The notes beneath the pieces are model-generated. The model made no database searches and had not been told where the DNA came from. It was given only the letters and a program-made list of their open reading frames with translations. A stretch of 64,000 nucleotides of DNA from Plectrocnemia conspersa. Taxonomy: Eukaryota > Arthropoda > Insecta > Trichoptera > Polycentropodidae. Positions 56,960-64,000 of this stretch are shown here, in pieces. Location of the stretch: NCBI GenBank assembly GCA_009617715.1, contig VTFK01000522.1:1-64000 (forward strand), read 5' to 3'. Position numbers and translations under genes: made by a program. Each line of letters begins with the position of its first letter. The stretch's first letter is position 1.

Positions 56960-58597
56960 ACTTAAAAATAATAAACATATCAAAATTAAATGATACAAAC
57001 AGGATCAGCTCCTCGTAGCTAACATTAAACAGGTCAATATGTAATGCCAGCGTATTAAGGAGCCTGATGGCCACAGCTATAGGCGAGTCGGCAAGTGCGT
57101 ACGTCCTAGCCCTAACGGACATCAAAAGAGGACGCGATCGTGATTCTCAAAAATGTTCCAGTACTCAAAACTGGAATTCCTCAAGAATAGCTGGATTGTC
57201 GACAGCACCTTTTAGTAATTTAAAAAATTGCTTAGCGACATACAACTTTCTGCGAGAGCTCAGCGAATCGTATCCCAACGCTGCTAAAAGAAAGGCGCTT
57301 GGATATATGTACGGATAATAACCAAATGTCCTTTTGTAAAGGTATCTTAAATACCTTTTTTAAATTATTTTCACTAAAAGGGAATATTTAGCTATTCGGA
57401 TATTCCAAATTACAGATCCGGATTCAAGAATGCTACGAACTAAGGTGTCATAGACGATGCAAATAACGGACGGATCATCAAAGTAAAAGGCATTTCTTAT
57501 AACAAAGCTGAGCATTTTGGAAGATTTATCACAGACGTCGTGTATGTGTAGAGAGAACCTCCATTTGCTCTCAAAAGTGATTCCGAAATCTTTAGTGGAA
57601 GTTTCTCTAGTCAAAATTTTAATAAGTTGATGGCGAATGGGATCGAGAAAATGACACAGTATGGCACTTTCCGACACTAAAGGGCAGACGGTTAACGGAA
57701 GTCCATCTCCACAGAGATTCTAAATCACTTTGTAGAGAGGAGTCCACAGCAGATCGAATGCATTTATATAATTTTAAATCATCTGCGTACAGAAGAAAAC
57801 TTGATTTTGTAATTGCTGTATTTATGTCATTAATAAATAAAACAAAAAGTAGAGGGACCAGATTGGATCCTTGAGGAACCTTGAGGAAATCGGCCACCAT
57901 AGGTTACAAACTGTCTACGATTGCTTAAATAACTCGAGAATAACCGAGTTAAATTATCCGAGCAACCGAGGTTCATCAATTTTTTTAATAATTACTTATG
58001 ACAAACTTTGTCAAAGGCTTTTTCAAAATCTGTATACACGACGTCTACTTGAATTCCCGCATCGAGAGAAGTAGTCACCATTTTGGTGATCGACAGGAGG
58101 TTAGTAACAGTGGAACGGGCAGGACGAAACCCGTGCTTTTGGTCTAACAAAACTTGCCGAAAGTGATTATAGAGATATTTATGAATAATTATTTTAAATA
58201 ACTTAGCAGGAGCTGACAACACTGCGACTGGACTATAAATCTTTACATATAATTTGTCACCCTTTTTATAAATAAGGGTGAATTTTGTGCATTTCCATAG
58301 ATCAGGAAATGATGATGTTTTGAGAATCAGATCATAAATACATTTTAGAGGAGCAGCGAGACTGACTTCGCAACCCTTCAAAATAAAATCATGAATTAAA
58401 ACAGGTCCAGAAGAACGCCCTGTCTTTAATTTATTATATCCATATTTAAGATCTGAGTGCTCAGTGTCTTTGATGGTCAGTACTGAAGACCAAGAACATG
58501 AAGAAGGAAGCGACTGAGCAGAAGGTGAAAAATATTCCTCGAAAACAGAACAAAAATATTGCGCAAAACCGTCAGCAATATTTTGTAAATCGTCCAA
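56960..58597 (-). pseudogene. LINE-A ORF2 reverse transcriptase, frameshifted
   Basis: The minus-strand ORF 58597-57992 encodes a linker (DDLQNIADGFAQYFCSVFEE) and RT fingers (CIYDLILKTSSFPDLWKCTK, LIYKKGD, YSPVAVLSAPAKLFK), then HGFRPARSTVTNLL and motif A YTDFEKAFDKVCH. In a second frame, 57900-57619 carries motif B VPQGSNLVPLLFVLFINDIN and motif C LLYADDLKLYKC. The third stretch, 57677-57360, is the thumb. The remainder to about 56960 is the C-terminal region (PIAVAIRLLN). The order identifies a Jockey/CR1-like non-LTR RT. Two frameshifts and an internal deletion make it non-functional. The endonuclease domain is absent. Confidence 0.88.
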
Positions 58598-58739
58598 TGT
58601 TTCATCATAATTTTATAGTTAACCAATACTGTAAAAACTGCTTTAAATCCATGCAAAACAACAACTCAAAATGGTTTAAAAACAAATCTAAGAATTTGTG
58701 TATATATTACTGAACTTTATAGCTAAACGATAAATCGAA

Positions 58740-59470
58740 TACATATTGACGAGGTTCGGTTCATATCGAGTATTAGACTTCGGTAAAGTCATTTGTAATT
58801 CTATGCACTTTAGAAAGAAAATATTATCGGTCTGAATCACCTTTATTAGCGTTCGAAACGGCGCACGGTGCAGAGAAGAAGCATTTGAATTAATGCAGCG
58901 AGTTTGAAGTCGAAATGTATTCAAATGGGCTAATTTGTAAACAAGGTTCGCTCGGAGGCAAATTGAAAGTCATAAAAAAAAGTGTTTGAATAGGTCGCGC
59001 GCCGTCGGAGCAAACACAAAGTCGGAGTGCAATCGCTTGCAGCCAGCGCCGCACTGGCTTAAATTGGTTACCGTCTAAACGCGAGATGAACCCGGACAGG
59101 TAACTGCATACATTGTGTTGCGAACTAAAAAGTATCTCTCTTCCGAATTTCGCATTATTTTTTCTTAAGAGTTTCGGGTGTAATTTGCCGAGTTTTTACG
59201 AGTAATTTCGATCCGGCTAAACGCTTTCGGCTCGAGACGGGGAGCGAAACTTTGCGAGTGATTAGTGGAGAACGAGAAGAAAAGTTTCTCGGCGAAAAAC
59301 TCTCTCGGTTTGTTTATTATTAATTATATAATTCCGTTCGTTGTTGTGGCGTACTTTATGGATGGTAACTTTGCGAAATTCGAAACTATGTTGCGGCTGA
59401 GTTATTTAGACGCAGCGAATGCAGCGTCTCAAACTGTCTGCGACGAACTGAGATTACGCTAAGAATGCGT
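58740..59470. other. GC-richer island, candidate conserved or promoter-proximal block
   Basis: GC is raised over about 700 bp. GACCCGGACAG-like sequence followed by GTAACTGC at 59100 resembles a plus-strand splice donor (CAG then GTAACT), with a short ATG frame MNPDR before it. A 65-codon frame at 59265-59462 begins with GTG and has a hydrophobic stretch (LFIINYIIPFVVVAYF) but no recognised family. Evidence for a gene is weak. Confidence 0.3.
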
Positions 59471-59849
59471 GAACTTAAATTCATATATTATGTTGTTTCT
59501 ACATATTCATATATTATATATCGAGTGGAATGCAATTAGTGTGAGTATATGTGCAAACCTAAAATATTTAATTAAATATAGAATGGTCCATAACCTCCTA
59601 CTTGCCAGATTTTTATGCGATCCAGCGATGATAAAACAATTTGCGTACCGCCGCTCTTCGACTTTATCGTCATTGTTTGCTAACGGAAAATATTATTATT
59701 ATATTACTAAATATTTTTTTTTAAATAAATTTAAATTGAAATGACAAAAATTATTAAATTTTATGTATTATTTATCTAACAAGTCGAATCGTTAAATATA
59801 TTATGAATTAATTCGAAGTTTCTGGCGCAGGGTATAAACTACACCTTCG
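59471..59849. other. AT-rich spacer, nothing recognised
   Basis: AT-rich. A 91-codon plus-strand stretch (59469-59744) begins with an ATG but shows no domain. Confidence 0.4.
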
Positions 59850-60330
59850 GTTTTGAACCTAATGGGTTCTCCCTATGCGTCATAATGGCCAATATAAATA
59901 ATAAAAAAATAAAATCAATGAATGTTGCACACCTAAAATATAAAAGCACCATCATACATATTTTATTTCAGCTTCTCGTAGCTAGCGCAGAAAAAATGTT
60001 AAACACGTCACATATTATATTTAAAACATTTACTTAAACATACGTTTTTATACACACAGAATTTAACAGGCATATTATAATGCCTGAACTACACCCTCTG
60101 GAAGTTGGCCAAGGTTGGCCGAGGATGAAAAATATAGTGGGTTCGGTTCTGCCCGCTCTAAAATCTCTCGAAAGTTGTCCGAGGCTACCGAGAACGGAAG
60201 GTAAAGGGGGGGTAATTCAGTCTTTGCCAGCTTTGAGCGCTTCCGAACATTGACCGAAGTCAAAGAAAACGAAGTCGGAGCTGCTCTTTCAAGCGCGAGC
60301 GGTGAGATACTTCCACTTTCGTTCTCTCGT
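59850..60330 (-). mobile_element. LINE-B 3' end with ORF2 C-terminus
   Basis: Reading the minus strand, NFREILERAEPNPLYF, then NLGQLPEGVVQAL (about 60080-60190), aligns in shape with LINE-A FRESRSRPLL, ALADSPIAVAIRLL. GCTAGCTACGAGAAGCTGAA and TATATTTTAGGTGTGCAAC follow, as in the other LINE-B tails. The hairpin region (GGCCATTATGACGCATAGGG, 59862-59891) is last. It is the only LINE-B copy here showing the 3' UTR hairpin equivalent. It is strongly diverged. Confidence 0.5.
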
Positions 60331-60503
60331 GTGTTAAATGACGAGAGTGAGAGAGATAATGATATGTTTTTTTGCAAACTGAGATAGAACGAGTTACTCG
60401 ATTCAATTTCAGTATGCGTGTAGGCGTTCTATGGTCAACACGCACGTCGAGCGCTGCATCGTAGTCACGTGGTCAAGTTATAATACCATATACTTATCGG
60501 GGA

Positions 60504-61140
60504 CTTCAACAGACTCTTACTGACATCTTTGAATATTTTAGGGCACCATAAGAGATTAATTATATGTTTGATAGTATATTCTTCTAACAGAGATCGTTAT
60601 TATATTTTTTTAAATAAAATTAAATATTTAAAAAATAATTAGTGGTACTTGATTTTGTTAAAAAAAATCGTTTCAAATATCCTTATTTATTTTTCTAGAT
60701 CGGTTTATATAAATGTCACACCATAACGAATTCTTATTTAGAATCGATGGCGATAAATTCCAGGATAGTCACAGATGTGGTGTTCGTATTCTGAAGTATC
60801 ATTTTTATGTCTTATTGCATTTTGCAAAAGCCGACAAAGATTTTGCGTAAATTGAATATTTACAACCGAAAAGTTTTCACTGATATTGTATTGGTGAGTG
60901 CCTACACAAACTTTATTAATTATCAGTAGCGTAATTTTAATAATATGACAATTTAAAAATTGCGATTATTTGGCACATTTTTCGATCGCAAATATGCCAG
61001 CTGTACGTGACAGCACCCGCCGCGGTGCGGAAAACATTCACGGCCGCCGTCCGGACGGCATATGAAATTTGTGGCAGTGTGGCCGCTACTCGGAAGTCGG
61101 CGACCTCTAATCACTTGTTAAAACTACGGTTTCGAACAAT
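60504..61140. repeat. ~620-bp dispersed duplication, copy B
   Basis: Matches 72-690 in the same orientation, including ACTTCAACAGACTCTTACTG, the 14-bp palindrome GCCGTCCGGACGGC (61046-61059) and ATATGAAATTTG. Relative to copy A it has an extra ~30 bp containing ACCCGCCGCGGTGCGG at about 61015-61030. The segment at 1-71 is absent here. Confidence 0.7.
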
Positions 61141-61337
61141 ATTTGCAACGATCAAGCAAGAACATTCTTAAGAGCAAACAGATTTTTTTTTGACTAAACT
61201 AGATAAATTACTATTTACTTTCAAGACCATTTTTATATTGCAGGCCTATGTAATCATTATAATTATATTGTTTTATGACCGTTTCGAAACGTCTTGCAAT
61301 GTTCTTTTGACATGGCTATGTTTGCAAGACATAATAA

Positions 61338-61555
61338 AAAAAATTTAGGTGCAGGAATTCAAGTAAACGTCGTTAATACAGATTTTGAGAAGGCCTTCGA
61401 CAAGGTTTGTCATGAGTATTTATTAAAAAAATTGTCGAACCTCGTTTGCTCAGATGATTTAACTCGGTTATTCTCGAGTTATTTGAGAAATCGTTTGCAA
61501 CTTAAGGCGGCGGATTGTCGAAAAAATATTTCATCCCATCGGAGGTTCCTCAAGC
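61338..61555 (+). mobile_element. LINE-A fragment, motif A region
   Basis: Plus-strand translation contains GAGIQVNVVNTDFEKAFDKV, CHEYLLKKLSNLVCSDDLTR and LFSSYLRNRLQ, matching the motif A segment of the 57-58 kb copy. Both ends are truncated: it stops at the GAGGTTCCTCAAG of motif B, with no 3' UTR. This is unusual for a LINE, which normally keeps its 3' end, so the fragment was probably cut by a later deletion. Confidence 0.8.
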
Positions 61556-61709
61556 TTTGCTTGAACATATTATATATATTATAAAATAATATGTATAAGT
61601 ATTTCACTTCATGAATAATGTTTAAAATTTATAAACAATAGTGACAAAAAAGAAAGTACTCATACATCGATGAGAAAATATTTCATAAGAGTGACCCATG
61701 GGTACTTAC

Positions 61710-61864
61710 ATGAATGTGAAGGTTCGTTGTTCGATAATTCCATCGAGAGTAACCGAGAGCCGTAGCGGACTGTGTTTGGGGAGTCTTTTGTGTTTGAAGA
61801 TGTAGGCAACACAACAAGGGATGCAAAGAGTCGCCGCTAACAAAGAAAACGCGAATGAGCGCAT
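61710..61864 (-). CDS. Candidate first coding exon of a secreted protein
   Basis: On the minus strand an ATG at 61864 opens about 51 codons. They start MRSFAFSLLAATLCIPCCVA, a textbook-shaped signal peptide with a likely cleavage after the last A. A basic, then polar stretch follows (YIFKHKRLPKHSPLRLSVTL, DGIIEQRTFTF). The frame reaches AT followed by GTAAGTAC at 61709, a strong arthropod splice donor, so translation would continue in an exon to the left or outside the window. GC is high from 61720 to 62160. A TATATA lies upstream at 62165-62170. Against it: the start context (TTTT before ATG) is poor, upstream ATGs are present, and I recognise no family. Confidence 0.35.
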
Positions 61865-62175
61865 AAAAGTGTCTCGAGAGCCTCGTCTGAGAGAGCGGAA
61901 ACACAATATATGTTTTATAGCGAGCGATAAATAATAGTAGATATTCGGGGAGTGCGAGTGACGCTGGCACCTGTTACGTCTCACCGGCCGCTCTCTAATT
62001 AATCATCTTCCTGGGTCTACCTCCGCATCCGCAACACTTGTCGTCCTTTTGTACTGCTGTTCGACGCCAAAGAGCTACGACAATGCCGTCTGCGAGCTTC
62101 GCAAACCATATCGACCGCTTTTCAAACACATACACAAACTTGGTCGACTTTTAAGCGCGCGCCCTATATATGTAC
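61865..62175 (-). promoter_or_regulatory. Possible TATA promoter and 5' leader for the 61.7-kb exon
   Basis: Read on the minus strand, ACATATATAGGGCGCGCGC places a TATA box at 62165-62170, with a GC-rich leader of roughly 270 nt before the candidate ATG. At least three upstream ATGs with short frames occur in the leader (at about 62107, 62026 and 62004). No clear initiator consensus was seen. Confidence 0.25.
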
Positions 62176-62230
62176 TTTCGACTGAAACTTTACATCGCAC
62201 ATAGACAACTAAACACATACGAGTTTTTGT

Positions 62231-62879
62231 TTATCTAAACTAAGACAGAATCCTTTGCAAATAAAACGATGCTCAGACCGCCCGTTGATAAAACTAATTC
62301 CATAAGACGGAAAAGCTTGCTGCTAATATCCAATTTGCAGATTATTAATTAAAAAATATATAAAAAAATATTTGTAAATAGATAAATATATTTGCATAAA
62401 ACAATGAAAGTACACTATTTTAAAAACAATGTACCCCTACACTCACTTCCGGTTTTTGTTCTATAAAAAAATCGCTTATCTCTCGGAAGAGAGATGCTTG
62501 GCAATGATTAATGTCAACATAAGTTGTGGCTGTTAATCAAAAGTAAAATTGCATCTATATTTAGCTCTGTCTTATCTAAATGAAAACCTAATTTATTGTT
62601 TTACATAATAATACTAATAAAACTCAATTGCCATTTGATTTGGTAGACTAGTGTTAAATGGTTGCTTACGTCCATTAGACTTTTGATATTCTCTTCTATT
62701 TCTAATTATTTTTTCTTTACTCAGAAATGTCATTTAGAAGGGAAGGTAGTTTTATAAAAAATGATGTTATTTAATTAAATACTATGAATCTAAATAAAAT
62801 AAAAATATTAAAAAAGCTAAAATGACGTCCCTGATTCTATGAAATATTTTAAATACATAGTTTTATCATATTTGTTGTT
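62231..62879. other. AT-rich spacer, nothing recognised
   Basis: AT-rich with no ORF or family member. Confidence 0.45.
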
Positions 62880-63035
62880 AAGGTTTGGAACGAAGCGTTG
62901 AACGATAATAAAAGGTGGGCCTTCTTAAAATTTTGTTTCGTTCAACAGATGAATTCTGCGAATTTTGCTCATAGTAGACACACAAATAATCATTATATTT
63001 TCAAATGTTTTTCGAAGGCATAAAATCATTTCAAT
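62880..63035 (+). repeat. Dispersed repeat U, copy 3 (second half only)
   Basis: AACGATAATAAAAGGTGGGC, TTTTGTTTCGTTCAACAGAT and TTCGAAGGCATAAAA match the right half of copies 36615-36945 and 63089-63440. It lies directly upstream of copy 2 in the same orientation, about 405 bp apart start to start. Confidence 0.65.
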
Positions 63036-63088
63036 GCAGCTGCGATTTTATTAATTTTAAATATTTAATTTTATCGTATTTATTGTGT

Positions 63089-63440
63089 ATACAATACCTA
63101 ATAATGTTTCGATAGAATTTTGTAAACATAAAAATTGGTCTGTATTAGAATTTGTTTTGTGCGAATTTGCATCTAAATTAAATTACTAAAAATAATTATC
63201 TCAATAATTCATTGAAATTATTGAAATTTAATCTTTGCGTAACAATAAATATAAAGACGTAAGACGAAAGTCACAAAAATTTACGACGTACTGTTGAAAG
63301 TTGATAAAGGAAGGGCCTTTCCAAAATTTTGTTTCGTTCAACGAATGAATTCTACAAATTTCGGTCATAATAGATACAGTCGATAAACATTCTATTCATG
63401 AATATTTTTCGAAGGCGTAAAAGTTCTTTTTAATATGTAC
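63089..63440 (+). repeat. Dispersed repeat U, copy 2
   Basis: TATACAATACCTAATAATGT, then TTTTGTGCGAATTTGCATC, AAATTAAATTACTAAAAATA, TTTTGTTTCGTTCAACGAAT and TTCGAAGGCGTAAAAG reproduce the landmarks of 36615-36945. The short reading FVLCEFASKLNY and a stop is kept relative to copy 1. Confidence 0.65.
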
Positions 63441-63554
63441 GTGTTTTGATGTGTTTTTATAAGTAAATAATGGGAAAAAAATATAAAAATACCTCGAAAG
63501 TGCAAAAACAGTGTTGAGTTAACTTTGTTGACTCTTATTGTTTAGCAAAGACAA

Positions 63555-64000
63555 TTTAAACAGCAGCTTGGAAACCCACACTCAATCTTATTACAAATAA
63601 AAAAATGGAAAATCACATAGTAATATTACTAAAAAAATAGCTAAAAACGTAAGCTGCGCAAAAAGTGTCAACAATCAAGAATACAAAGCGACAAAACAAA
63701 ATTCTTAAATTAGAAATTACTTGAATAACTTGTCAGCCTCGAAAAGCAACTACTGCACGCTGTGGAAAGCTACGAAAAAGCTAAAGCAACTCATAACATA
63801 CTCGCCGCAAAATGGGATAGAATTGATAATAAAAAAGCCGATTTATTTTCAGATCATTTGAAGGACGTATTCATACCATACAATCTTGCGACAGAAACAA
63901 CAATAGATGCAAAGGAGATTTGTGACATTTGCGAACAATACAACTAGGATCGCTTCTCATCATTTTCCATTGAAAGCGGCAAAAAAAACCTTAAGAGAAA
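63555..64000 (+). pseudogene. Jockey-clade LINE ORF2 fragment at window edge
   Basis: Plus-strand translation across shifting frames gives AAWKPTLN (63567), KRKLRKKCQQSRIQSDKTKF (about 63640-63700), LSASKSNYCTLWKATKKLKQ (about 63730-63790) and NKKADLFSDHLKDVFIPYN (63762-63947 frame). This is the linker between endonuclease and RT in Jockey-clade LINEs (AAW..., RR-LRKKWQ, SLWKATK-LK, KA-LFADHL). The RT itself would lie beyond position 64000. Frameshifts in this short stretch show it is a dead copy. It is a different lineage from LINE-A. Confidence 0.75.

Larger units (their letters stand above)
56845..58640 (-). mobile_element. LINE-A copy, minus strand, longest in window
   Basis: The 3' tail and hairpin (56863-56905) are at the low-coordinate end. 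Coding sequence extends to at least 58597 on the minus strand, covering the pre-RT linker, RT fingers, palm and thumb, and the C-terminus. A short internal deletion removes sequence between motif A and motif B near 57890. This copy shows the most of ORF2. Confidence 0.88.

Noticed and set aside
59265..59462. 65-codon frame with a hydrophobic stretch
   Set aside because: It begins with GTG, not ATG, and has no splice or family support.
61683..61970. 95-codon minus-strand frame overlapping the candidate exon
   Set aside because: It is a different frame of the same DNA with a GTG start; the signal-peptide frame is better supported.

Overview
This is AT-rich nuclear DNA from an arthropod, almost certainly an insect (order not determinable by eye). 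The evidence is the repeat content: mariner-type transposons of several lineages, Jockey-like non-LTR retrotransposons (LINEs), TA-flanked and 9-bp-duplication miniature elements (MITEs), a probable solo LTR and a short satellite. There are no operons, ribosome-binding sites, CRISPR arrays or recognisable RNA genes. No known host protein could be identified. The only host-exon candidate I would defend is a signal-peptide-coding exon on the minus strand at about 61710-61864, with a good splice donor and an upstream TATA box.

Layout: 1-2150 holds two repeat copies and a GC-richer island. 2848-5231 is a DNA transposon with about 330-bp terminal inverted repeats (TIRs) and a decayed coding core of a family I cannot name. 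5.3-6.5 kb holds LINE remnants. 7.59-9.78 kb holds two different mariner-type transposases on the minus strand, the second split by a LINE tail. 9.87-10.44 kb is a dispersed AT-rich repeat (family R). 14.1-14.5 and 17.5-17.9 kb are two related non-autonomous DNA elements, each flanked by a 9-bp duplication; the second sits inside a third mariner. 20.9-24.6 and 25.3-27.4 kb are AT-rich with nothing recognisable. 28.5-29.05 and 55.3-55.85 kb are two copies of one TA-flanked MITE. 31.8-32.7 kb is a fourth mariner. 35.7 kb is a hAT-like MITE. 38.66-39.87, 48.9-50.0, 56.85-58.64 and 61.34-61.56 kb are copies of one LINE (LINE-A) whose 3' end carries a conserved hairpin. 6.3, 13.1, 29.2, 41.6 and 59.9 kb are 3' tails of a sister lineage (LINE-B). 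41.87-42.5 kb is a four-unit satellite. 53.7-54.8 kb is a family R copy carrying a solo LTR. 60.5-61.1 kb repeats the first 600 bp of the window. A further Jockey-clade ORF2 starts near 63.55 kb and runs off the right edge.

Between the repeats lie GC-richer islands, roughly one every 2-5 kb, without convincing ORFs. Their regular occurrence suggests conserved non-coding or regulatory blocks around or inside a large gene; this is inference only. Genes here do not work together as a pathway. The biology visible is successive transposon insertion, nesting and decay. I found no complete, functional system. The strongest leads for novelty are the long-TIR transposon, the 9-bp-duplication element family, the conserved LINE 3' hairpin and the candidate secreted-protein exon. 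Calls rest on reading translations and repeats by eye; identities and boundaries are approximate unless a duplication or TIR fixes them.
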